Source of the DNA: an uncultured Prevotella sp.
GTDB lineage: Bacteria; Bacteroidota; Bacteroidia; Bacteroidales; Bacteroidaceae
Length of the DNA: 27,170 nucleotides
NCBI GenBank assembly: GCA_900544825.1
Contig: UQWP01000051.1
Coordinates: 1-27,170 of the forward strand
Direction: 5' to 3'
Shown here: positions 6,704 through 14,213 of the stretch, piece after piece
Layout of the letters: each line of letters starts with the position of its first letter
Numbering within the stretch: the first letter of the stretch is position 1
Translations under genes and position numbers: made by a program
Notes under the pieces: model-generated
Databases searched by the model: none
Told to the model about the DNA's origin: nothing
The model's input: only the letters and a program-made list of their open reading frames with translations

Positions 6704-8653
6704 TTGAAGACATTTGAAGAATTGGGCGTAAGCGAAGAGATTCGCCGTGCCATCGAAGAGCTTGGATTTGAGAATCCAATGCCAGTTCAGGAAGAAGTTA
6801 TCCCATATTTGCTTGGTAATAAGAACGACGTGATTGCGTTGGCGCAGACCGGTACGGGTAAGACTGCATCTTACGGTATTCCGGTTATCCAGAAGACTGA
6901 TGCCAGCAGCAAGCAGACACAGGCTATCATCCTCAGTCCTACTCGTGAGCTCTGCCTCCAGATAGCAGACGATTTGAACAGTTTTGCCAAGTACATCGAC
7001 GGTTTGCATATTGCCGCAGTTTATGGCGGAACCGACATCGGAAGCCAGATTCGCACCCTGAAGCATGGTGTGCAGATTATCGTGGCTACCCCTGGCCGAT
7101 TGCTCGATTTGATTAATCGTGGCGTGGCTCAGTTGGAGCACGTGAACAATGTGGTGCTCGATGAGGCTGACGAGATGCTGAACATGGGCTTCTCTGAGAG
7201 CATCAATGCCATCTTCGAGAACGTGCCGAAAGATAGAAACACCCTGCTCTTCTCGGCTACTATGAGCAAGGACATCGAGAAGATTGCCCTCAACTATCTG
7301 CACGACCACAAGGAAATCGTAGTGGGTTCGCGCAACGAGGGTGCTGAGCATGTAAACCACATCTACTATCTGGTAAATGCCAAGGACAAGTATCTCGCCC
7401 TGAAGCGCGTGGTGGATTTCTATCCACGCATCTTTGCGATTATCTTCTGCCGCACCAAGCTGGAGACGCAGGATATTGCAGATAAGCTCATCAAGGATGG
7501 TTATAATGCAGAGGCGCTGCACGGCGACTTGAGTCAGCAGCAGCGTGACCTCACCATGCAGAAGTTCCGCAACCATACCGTTCAGTTCTTGGTGGCTACC
7601 GATGTGGCTGCCCGTGGCTTGGACGTAGATGATCTGACTCACGTCATCAACTACGGTTTGCCTGATGATGTGGCAAGCTACACCCACCGAAGCGGCCGTA
7701 CGGGGCGTGCCGGAAAGAAGGGAACATCCATCTCTATCATCCATACCAGAGAGAAGTTCAAGGTTCGCCAGATAGAGAAGCAGATTGGCAAGGACTTCGT
7801 GGATGGCGTATTGCCAACCCCAGAGGAAATCTGCAAGAAGCAGCTCTTCAAGACGATGGACGACATCATGAAGACCGATGTGGATGAGGATCAGATTGAA
7901 CCATACATGGCTGAAATCAACCGCCAGTTTGAGTATATTGACAAGGAGGACATCATCAAGAAGATGGTGACCATCACCTTCGGTAAGTTCCTCGATTACT
8001 ATAAGAACGCTCCTGAGATCATCAAGCCGGAAACAGGCAAGGGTTCCCGTGGCGGCGAAGGTCGTGGAAGCCGTGGCGAAGGCCGTGGCAAGGTTTCCAA
8101 TGGTCGCAGAAAGCATGAGGCTGAGGCAGGATTCAAGAGACTGTTCATCAACCTGGGTAAGGCGGATGGCTTCTATCCGGGCGAAATCATGCAGTATCTG
8201 AACAAGCACGTGAAGGGTCGCCAGGAGGTAGGTCACATCGACCTGCTGAGTAAGTTTGCCTACATCGAGGTGCCTGGGGAGGATGCGAAGCGCGTGATGA
8301 AGGCTTTGAACGGTACTGAGTACAAGGGCAGAACCGTAAGATGTAACGATGCTGATGAGGAAGGTCATGGCAGAGCAGCCCGTGGCGGCCGTGGTTCTGA
8401 GGGCCGTGGCGGTCGTAGCTCAGAAAGAGGCGGACGCAGCCGTAGAGGTTCTTCTGATGACTCTCGTGATTCTCGCGGAAAGGGCGGACGTGGAAGCCGT
8501 GGTGAATCTCGTGGCGGCAGAAAATCACGCCCTCAGGAGGATACAGGCGATTGGCGCCAGTTCTTCCAGAACAACGACAACGTGAAGTTCAAGGGTGAGG
8601 AGCCAAACTTCGAGGAAGAAGGCTGGGCTCGTCGCAGACCTAAGAAGAAATAA
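6704..8653 (+). CDS. DEAD-box RNA helicase with DbpA-like RNA-binding domain and RGG tail
   Basis: This 649-residue ATP-dependent RNA helicase of the DeaD/CshA class likely works in ribosome assembly, mRNA decay or cold adaptation. Its motifs are complete and in order: Q motif (FENPMPVQ), AQTGTGKT (47-54), PTREL, TPGRL, DEAD (153-156), SAT (184-186), HGDLSQQQRD, ARGLDV and HRSGRTGRAG (326-335). A first RGG-rich linker lies near 446-465. It is followed by a DbpA-type RNA-binding domain (about 470-546, FKRLFINLGKADG...VPGEDAKRVMKAL) and a long RGG/SRGG tail (about 550-612). The start is TTG. No in-frame ATG precedes it except one at 6683 that stops after two codons, and the next internal Met is inside the Q motif. 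MKTFEELGVS also matches the start I recall for homologues. Expression probably depends on the structured leader. Confidence 0.95.
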   Translation: MKTFEELGVSEEIRRAIEELGFENPMPVQEEVIPYLLGNKNDVIALAQTGTGKTASYGIPVIQKTDASSKQTQAIILSPTRELCLQIADDLNSFAKYIDGLHIAAVYGGTDIGSQIRTLKHGVQIIVATPGRLLDLINRGVAQLEHVNNVVLDEADEMLNMGFSESINAIFENVPKDRNTLLFSATMSKDIEKIALNYLHDHKEIVVGSRNEGAEHVNHIYYLVNAKDKYLALKRVVDFYPRIFAIIFCRTKLETQDIADKLIKDGYNAEALHGDLSQQQRDLTMQKFRNHTVQFLVATDVAARGLDVDDLTHVINYGLPDDVASYTHRSGRTGRAGKKGTSISIIHTREKFKVRQIEKQIGKDFVDGVLPTPEEICKKQLFKTMDDIMKTDVDEDQIEPYMAEINRQFEYIDKEDIIKKMVTITFGKFLDYYKNAPEIIKPETGKGSRGGEGRGSRGEGRGKVSNGRRKHEAEAGFKRLFINLGKADGFYPGEIMQYLNKHVKGRQEVGHIDLLSKFAYIEVPGEDAKRVMKALNGTEYKGRTVRCNDADEEGHGRAARGGRGSEGRGGRSSERGGRSRRGSSDDSRDSRGKGGRGSRGESRGGRKSRPQEDTGDWRQFFQNNDNVKFKGEEPNFEEEGWARRRPKKK

Positions 8654-8690
8654 AGCATATTTTATATGTTGAATATGTTTAGATAGTAAG

Positions 8691-8725
8691 GAGCACTCTT
8701 TCTTGTTATTCAGGAAAGGGTGCTC
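8691..8725 (+). terminator. Helicase terminator
   Basis: GAGCACTCTTTC (8691-8702) pairs with GAAAGGGTGCTC (8714-8725), with one G-U and an 11-base loop. It lies 38 bases after the helicase stop. Confidence 0.75.
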
Positions 8726-8801
8726 TTCTAGTATATAGATGTCTCTACTCCCTATGATAATCAGTATTCTCTTCTATCAAATAAATCTCTACTCCTAATA
8801 G

Positions 8802-8876
8802 AAAGTTTCGTTCAGTGACGTTGAACGTGCATTCAACGACGTTGAACCGACATTCAATGACGCTGAACGGAACTTT
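8802..8876. promoter_or_regulatory. Three palindromic sites at 21-bp spacing, possible operator array
   Basis: Three 15-bp sites start at 8811, 8832 and 8853, exactly 21 bases apart. The central one, TTCAACGACGTTGAA, is a perfect palindrome; the outer two keep TTCA and TGAA/TTGAA ends. The flanks AAAGTTTCG (8802-8810) and CGGAACTTT (8868-8876) are also inverted, so all 75 bp are symmetric about 8839. It ends 37 bases before the -7 box of the GH2 gene. The T-run after the right arm leaves a terminator role possible. Confidence 0.75.
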
Positions 8877-8913
8877 TTCTTCGTAAATAGAAAGGAATTC
8901 CAAATAAAATGAT

Positions 8914-8921
8914 TATATTTG
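8914..8921 (+). promoter_or_regulatory. Promoter -7 box for the GH2 gene
   Basis: TATATTTG (TAnnTTTG) lies 27 bases before the ATG at 8948. It rules out the in-frame upstream ATG at 8909, which would lie at or before the promoter box. Confidence 0.7.
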
Positions 8922-8947
8922 CAGGCGAATTAACAATACCTAAAAAA

Positions 8948-11587
8948 ATGAGAAGAATAGTTTTTATCGCTTCCTTGGGCTTGATGAGCCTGAGTATGCA
9001 GGCACAGAGCGTCTCCCTGGCAGGAGAATGGCAGGTGGAATTGGGTGAGAGCAAGAGCGCTTTCGCCAAGGGGAAACGTATGGTTACGGATGCTGCGAAG
9101 CGTGCCTTCCTTCCCGGCACCATCGATACGAACCATCTGGGATTCGCTCCGAAAGATACGATGGAAACTACGCATCTTACGAGGCTCTATGCCTATAAAG
9201 GTGCTGCAAGATATTCCAGAACCATCAATATTCCGAAGAATTGGAAGAAGAAGCCGGTAGAACTCTTCCTGGAACGTACCCGACCAACCTGGGTGTATGT
9301 GGATGGAGAACTGGTGGATTCCTGCAACTTCATCTCTACTCCCCAGCGCTATCTTCTGCCAAAGAAGGTGAAGCCGGGCAAACATCTCCTGGAAATCGTG
9401 GTGGATAATGGAAGAGGCGTGCCTGAGCAGGTTTACGGCTCCAGCCATGCTTATACGGAAGATACGCAGACCAACTGGAATGGAATTATCGGAAGGATTG
9501 AACTCCAGCTTGCAAGCTCAGTAGAAGGTAGATCTGCAGAAATTCCAGCGGGAGTAATCCCTAGCCGTTCTGTAGCTTCTCCTACCACTCTTCAGATGCC
9601 TGATTTCGCCAAGGATTTCCATATCGAGGGCGCACACTTCTTTGCCAATGGTCATAGGATATTTCTTCGTGGTAAGCACGATGCGGCAGTATGGCCGTTG
9701 ACGGGACATGTAGATATGAGTGTGGAAGGCTGGATGAAGTATCTCGGAACCTGCAAGGGGTATGGAATCAATCATGTGCGTTTCCATTCCTGGTGCCCTC
9801 CTGAGGCGGCTTTCGTGGCAGCGGACAACCTGGGAATCTATCTCCAGCCGGAGCTTCCTTTCTGGGGTTCTTTCGATAAGAAAGATGAAAGGCTGATGGC
9901 GTTCCTGCATCAGGAAGGTGAAAACATCCTCAGAGAGTATGGTCATCATCCTTCTTTCCGAATGATGGCGCTGGGTAATGAACTTTGGGGCGACATCGAC
10001 AAGATGAAGGAGTTTGTGGATGATTTCCGCAAGATTGCACCCGATAAATACTATACCTTCGGCAGTAATTACGATCTCGGTTATCAGGGAATAAAAGAAG
10101 GTATGGATTACTTCACCACTTGCCGAATCGGAGGCGAGGAATGGGGCAAATACAATACCCATACCCGTGGTTCCTTCTCGTTTGCCGACGCCTACGATGG
10201 AGGAATGATCAATCATTTTCATCCTAATTCTACGATGAATTTTGATGAGGCTTGTGATAAGGCAGGAATCCCAATCATCTCTCATGAAACAGGCCAGTTT
10301 CAGACCTATCCTGATTATCGGGAGATGAAGAAATACACCGGAGTGCTTCATCCTTATAACTTTGAAGTGTTCCGCCGTCGCCTGGCTGCAGCCGGAATGC
10401 TTTCGCAGGCGGATGATTTCCACAAGGCTTCGGGCTTATGGAGCGTGAAACTCTATAAAGCCGATATAGAGATGGATTTGAGAACCCGGAATATGGCGGG
10501 CTTTCAACTGCTCGATATTCAGGATTATCCCGGTCAGGGAAGTGCTTTCGTAGGCATCCTGGATGCATTTATGGAAAGCAAGGGAATCACTACGCCTGAG
10601 GAATGGCGCCAGTGGTGTTCGCCCGTGGTTCCTCTGCTGGAAGTGGAGAAGTTCTGCTTCGAGGATGGGGAGAAGATTCAGGCTAAGGTGAAGGTTGTCA
10701 ACTATGGCGGTTCTTCGCTGAAGGGCAAGAAACTGAAGTGGAAAATAGGCGATGCTGAAGGCGTAATGAATATCTTTACTTATGATGAGGGGCTGATAGA
10801 TGTGGGCGTCTTGGATGAGGAGATATCTGTAGATAAACCTACCAAGCTGCTTCTTACATTAAACATAGAAGGTACAGAAGCCAGAAACTCGTACGAGCTT
10901 TGGGTTTATCCGAAGAAGGCGTTGGAAAAGAAGGGCGTCATTATTGCCAAGAATTTGAATCAGGAAGTGGTGAAAGTCTTGGAAAAGGGCGGAAAGGTGC
11001 TTTGGCTTCCTACGACTTCCAGCCATTTCGTGGCTGCAGATGATACGCTTTCGCAGTCAGATAATGCCACACCTTATACCGTAGGTGGACTCTTCCAGAC
11101 TGATTACTGGAACTATCGCATGTTCAAGACCATCTGCGAGAACAATAAGAAGAAGGTTTCTCCAGGAACCCTGGGTATTCTGACGAATCCGGAACATCCG
11201 ATATTCAAGGAATTCCCTACGGAGATGCACACCAACTGGCAATGGTTCCCGGTTATCAAGGAATCGCATCCGCTGGTGCTCGACAACTTCGAGAAGAATT
11301 ATCGCCCGATAGTTCAGGTGATAGATAACATTGAGCGGAATCATAAGCTGGGTTTGGTGATGGAATGGAAGGTGGGAGCCGGAAAGCTTCTCGTCTGCAT
11401 GAGCGATTTGGAGAAGGCTGCCAAATATCCAGAAGGCAAGGCTTTCTATCAGAGTGTAATTGATTACATGCGCTCTGCCGATTTCAATCCATCTGCAGAA
11501 ATAACGGTGGATGAATTGAAGAAGAAACTTGCCGAGAAGCCTCGTCAGGTTTCATTGAAGGAGCTGAATAATATCTCGCAGTATTAA
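8948..11587 (+). CDS. Secreted glycoside hydrolase family 2 enzyme
   Basis: This 879-residue secreted GH2-type enzyme is beta-galactosidase-like; its exact sugar is unknown. A signal peptide MRRIVFIASLGLMSLSMQA is followed by QS. Next come a GH2 sugar-binding jelly roll (GEWQVELG...RYSRTINIP...WVYVDGELVDS...HLLEIVVDNG), a short Ig-like part and the catalytic barrel (from about FHIEGAHFFANGHRIFLRGKH). The acid/base Glu345 is in LGNELWG and the nucleophile Glu447 in ISHETGQF; both are present. After about residue 560 comes a beta-rich C-terminal region (FEDGEKIQAKVKVVNYGG). The start at 8948 is preferred because it lies after the promoter box and gives a clean signal peptide. The gene is alone, with no SusC/D pair adjacent. 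The triple palindrome just upstream is a candidate control site. Confidence 0.9.
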   Translation: MRRIVFIASLGLMSLSMQAQSVSLAGEWQVELGESKSAFAKGKRMVTDAAKRAFLPGTIDTNHLGFAPKDTMETTHLTRLYAYKGAARYSRTINIPKNWKKKPVELFLERTRPTWVYVDGELVDSCNFISTPQRYLLPKKVKPGKHLLEIVVDNGRGVPEQVYGSSHAYTEDTQTNWNGIIGRIELQLASSVEGRSAEIPAGVIPSRSVASPTTLQMPDFAKDFHIEGAHFFANGHRIFLRGKHDAAVWPLTGHVDMSVEGWMKYLGTCKGYGINHVRFHSWCPPEAAFVAADNLGIYLQPELPFWGSFDKKDERLMAFLHQEGENILREYGHHPSFRMMALGNELWGDIDKMKEFVDDFRKIAPDKYYTFGSNYDLGYQGIKEGMDYFTTCRIGGEEWGKYNTHTRGSFSFADAYDGGMINHFHPNSTMNFDEACDKAGIPIISHETGQFQTYPDYREMKKYTGVLHPYNFEVFRRRLAAAGMLSQADDFHKASGLWSVKLYKADIEMDLRTRNMAGFQLLDIQDYPGQGSAFVGILDAFMESKGITTPEEWRQWCSPVVPLLEVEKFCFEDGEKIQAKVKVVNYGGSSLKGKKLKWKIGDAEGVMNIFTYDEGLIDVGVLDEEISVDKPTKLLLTLNIEGTEARNSYELWVYPKKALEKKGVIIAKNLNQEVVKVLEKGGKVLWLPTTSSHFVAADDTLSQSDNATPYTVGGLFQTDYWNYRMFKTICENNKKKVSPGTLGILTNPEHPIFKEFPTEMHTNWQWFPVIKESHPLVLDNFEKNYRPIVQVIDNIERNHKLGLVMEWKVGAGKLLVCMSDLEKAAKYPEGKAFYQSVIDYMRSADFNPSAEITVDELKKKLAEKPRQVSLKELNNISQY

Positions 11588-11671
11588 TAGGAATTCTGTA
11601 AATTGCGAATCTGTAAGATAAAACAGGTTGAGAATCAGTAAGATAACAAGAACGGAAAGTCAAAATAAAAC

Positions 11672-11728
11672 AAGAGCGGAAAGCCAGGAGTTAACAGGTT
11701 AACAGTTAACAGCTGATTTTCCGCTCTT
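11672..11728. repeat. GTTAACA-loop hairpin element, copy 3
   Basis: AAGAGCGGAAA (11672-11682) pairs with TTTCCGCTCTT (11718-11728) around three GTTAACA units. The middle spacing is one base shorter than in copies 1 and 2. It lies between convergent genes ending at 11587 (+) and 11802 (-). The 11588-11671 gap also holds two copies of GAATCnGTAAGATAA. Confidence 0.8.
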
Positions 11729-11801
11729 TTCATATCATCCTGAGACTAATCTTTATCCCAGGATAAACTTTATTTCATCTCTATTGATTCAGAGATAGGA
11801 T

Positions 11802-13958
11802 TTACTTTGCATTAATCTCCTTTAAGAGTCTGTCTGCGTGACCCCACTTATCCATCAGGTAGAGCACGTAGCGAATATCTACACCGATGCAGCGAGCCAG
11901 GCGCTTGTCGAAGTTGATGTCAGAGCTGAGGCTATCCCAGTTGCCGTCGAAGGCAAGACCTATCAGCTCACCCTTGCCGTTGAACATAGGGCTACCAGAG
12001 TTGCCGCCGGTAATATCGTTGTTGGTGAGGAAGCAGAGCTGCATCTTGCCGCTTGTCTTGTCACGGTACTTGCCGAACGGATTGTATGAAAGAAGTTCAT
12101 GTTCGAGGAGTTCGTGCATGATAGGCTCGGCATAGTAGTCGATTACCTTGTCGCCCTGCTTCATTTTCTCAACGAGGCTCTCGGCTGTGGTATAATAGCC
12201 TGATGGCTTTCCACCGAGGTCGAAACCGCCTACCTGACCATAGCTCAATCGCATGGTGAAGTTGGCGTCGCTGTAGTGAGGCATGTCTTCCTCCATACGG
12301 AGCTTGGCAGCACAGAGATACTTCTCCTGCTCAGCGATGCTGTCGTTGATGCTGCCCATCTGAGCAGCGAAATCTGCAAATACATCGTTCAGATCCATAC
12401 CGAAGCTTACGCCTGGATCCTTCTCATATCCCTTCTTGTTGAAATAGAGCTTGGCGCCCTTCTTTATGATGAGCGACTTCTCCCAGAGATAATCCACATA
12501 CTTGGCGTAGTTGCCGCCAAACTCAGTGTCGATGGTCTTGTAGAACTTAGGCAACCACTTGGCATCTACGTGCTCCTTGTAGTTCTTCAGAAGGGTAGCG
12601 AGCACTTCCTTATCGAGCGCCATATCCCATTCTGCAGAGTTATCTTCAAACTCATGATACTGCTTCTTCTTGTTCTTCTCAGGACCCTTCACCTCCATGT
12701 CGGTCTGGAGCTTGATGGCACGGGTAGAGAACTCGATGTTGCTTCTTCTTGTGAAAGATTCAGCGAAGTTGGTCCAGGCGTATTTCACGTCAGCGCTCTC
12801 CTTGTAGAGCTTGGCGAGCTTGTCGAAATCTACCTTGTGGGCGAGGTCGTTGGCAGCCTTGGCTGTATCCTGCCAAGCACGGAGACGGGTTTCGTACTCA
12901 CGCTTCAGATTCACGATGCCGATAGAATCGATGCACTTGTTCATACCGATGGCATTCTTCCAGTAGTTGGAAGAGCTGGCGTACTTGCTGTCGTACTTGA
13001 TGCGGACAGCCTCGTCGGCACGCATGTGCTTCTGCATCACCTCCTGCTTTACGCCACGAACCTGGGCACGAGGAGCATTCTCAGCATCGCGCATGGTCTG
13101 GATTCCGTAGCTTGAAAGATAGCGCTCTGTGCTGCCTGGGTAACCCATGGTCATCGCATAGTCGCCATCCTTATAACCCTGGAGAGAAACCTGAGCCCAA
13201 CGCTTTGGCTTGTAAGGCACATTATCCTTGCTGTAGGCAGCAGGACCATTGGTCTTAGGGTCGGCATAGATGCGGAATACAGAGAAGTCGCAGGTCTGGC
13301 GAGGCCACATCCAGTTGTCTGTATCGCCACCAAACTTACCCATAGACTTTGGTACGGTGAAAACCAGACGCAGGTCGGTGAAGTCGCGGTAAGTAGTAGC
13401 GTACCACTTGTTGCCCTCGTAGAAAGGCTGAACGGTGATATGGAGGGTAGAATCGTTCTTCTTCGCCTCTTTAGTCATCTCGTTCTCCAGAGAATCGATG
13501 AGTTCATCGCGCTTCTTGTTGTCGAGTTTCTCGTATCCGAGGCTCATCACCTTATCGGTTACATCCTTCTGTTCAACCATAAAGCTTACGAACATATTCT
13601 CGTTAGGCAATTCCTCTGCGTAAGATTTTGCAAAGAAACCGTTGAGCATATAGTCGTGCTCCACGGTAGAGTGGCTTCTGATAGCTTCGAAACCGCAATG
13701 GTGGTTGGTAAATACCAAACCGTCTGGAGAAACGACTACGCCTGAGCAATAGCCAGAGAAGTTAACCACAGCATTCTTCAAGGCGTTCTCGCCGTTGTAG
13801 AGCTGGTCGTAAGTCATACTGAAGCCTTCGCGCTGCATCATCTCATACACAGCGTTAGGCAAGTTGTAAATCGTCCACATTCCCTCGTCAGCGTGAGCGG
13901 TATTGATTCCGCAGAACGCCAAGATAGAGGCGATAAGGACCGTTGCTTTTTTCTTCAT
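11802..13958 (-). CDS. dpp7: S46 family dipeptidyl peptidase, DPP7-type
   Basis: This 718-residue exported peptidase of family S46 removes dipeptides from the N-termini of oligopeptides, feeding the amino-acid metabolism of Bacteroidota. A signal peptide ends near AHA|DEG. The mature N-terminus DEGMWTIYNLP is characteristic. The chymotrypsin-like fold is split by a helical domain. The triad is visible as the His of TNHHCGF (86/87), the Asp of DTDNWMWPR and Ser654 of GGNSGSP. The residue 18 positions after the catalytic Ser is Gly672 (AFDGNW). In DPP11 this S1 position is Arg, selecting Asp/Glu; Gly marks DPP7, which prefers hydrophobic P1 residues. The family facts are from memory of published S46 work. 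It is a single gene with its promoter at 13990. Confidence 0.93.
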   Translation of the reverse strand: MKKKATVLIASILAFCGINTAHADEGMWTIYNLPNAVYEMMQREGFSMTYDQLYNGENALKNAVVNFSGYCSGVVVSPDGLVFTNHHCGFEAIRSHSTVEHDYMLNGFFAKSYAEELPNENMFVSFMVEQKDVTDKVMSLGYEKLDNKKRDELIDSLENEMTKEAKKNDSTLHITVQPFYEGNKWYATTYRDFTDLRLVFTVPKSMGKFGGDTDNWMWPRQTCDFSVFRIYADPKTNGPAAYSKDNVPYKPKRWAQVSLQGYKDGDYAMTMGYPGSTERYLSSYGIQTMRDAENAPRAQVRGVKQEVMQKHMRADEAVRIKYDSKYASSSNYWKNAIGMNKCIDSIGIVNLKREYETRLRAWQDTAKAANDLAHKVDFDKLAKLYKESADVKYAWTNFAESFTRRSNIEFSTRAIKLQTDMEVKGPEKNKKKQYHEFEDNSAEWDMALDKEVLATLLKNYKEHVDAKWLPKFYKTIDTEFGGNYAKYVDYLWEKSLIIKKGAKLYFNKKGYEKDPGVSFGMDLNDVFADFAAQMGSINDSIAEQEKYLCAAKLRMEEDMPHYSDANFTMRLSYGQVGGFDLGGKPSGYYTTAESLVEKMKQGDKVIDYYAEPIMHELLEHELLSYNPFGKYRDKTSGKMQLCFLTNNDITGGNSGSPMFNGKGELIGLAFDGNWDSLSSDINFDKRLARCIGVDIRYVLYLMDKWGHADRLLKEINAK

Positions 13959-13989
13959 TTTATTCTTTGTGTTGTTGTTATATGATTTG

Positions 13990-13997
13990 CAAAGTTA
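13990..13997 (-). promoter_or_regulatory. Promoter -7 box for dpp7
   Basis: The minus strand reads TAACTTTG. The 15 bases TTTGCAAAGTTACGA here are also found at the promoters near 16664 and 17451. The leader is about 27 bases. Confidence 0.65.
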
Positions 13998-14077
13998 CGA
14001 TTTTTCTGCGAGATAACATCAAGTAGAACAGAAAAAAGCTGAAAATTCCATCAAAGTTTCCTTTTTAGAGTTATTTC

Positions 14078-14175
14078 TTTCACTTATACTAGAAAAATTC
14101 GATAAAAACACAATGTTTTTCACTTATACATGAAAAAGATTGCAAAAGTAGCGGTTTTTTCTTGTATAAGTGAAA
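14078..14175. promoter_or_regulatory. Three copies of a 20-bp site before the 14214 ATPase
   Basis: The site TTTCACTTATACnnGAAAAA occurs at 14078-14097 (nn=TA), 14118-14137 (nn=AT) and, inverted, 14156-14175 (nn=AA). Only the two middle bases vary. Copies 1 and 2 start 40 bases apart; copies 2 and 3 face each other. Copy 3 covers CTTG at 14161-14164, which is 20 bases before the -7 box and is probably the -33 element. A protein bound there would block the promoter. Confidence 0.8.
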
Positions 14176-14184
14176 AATTAGTGC

Positions 14185-14192
14185 TATCTTTG
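14185..14192 (+). promoter_or_regulatory. Promoter -7 box for the 14214 ATPase
   Basis: TATCTTTG lies 20 bases after a TTG-type -33 (14162-14164) embedded in the third repeated site. The ATG follows at 14214. Confidence 0.75.
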
Positions 14193-14213
14193 CGCCATAA
14201 AAAAGAATGATTT

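Noticed and set aside
6641..8368. 575-codon open frame antisense to the helicase
   Set aside because: It is the reverse strand of a well-conserved DEAD-box gene with all motifs. The frame is open because of codon bias, and it shows no protein-like motif or promoter of its own.
8041..8530. GC-rich repeats in the helicase 3' part
   Set aside because: They encode the RGG linker and tail, so protein-level low complexity explains them.
8909..8947. Upstream ATG extending the GH2 protein by 13 residues
   Set aside because: The -7 box at 8914-8921 overlaps it, so it would not be on the transcript. The ATG at 8948 gives a normal signal peptide.
14078..14175. Repeated 20-bp sites as a CRISPR array
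   Set aside because: There are only three copies, one inverted, with unequal spacing and no cas genes.
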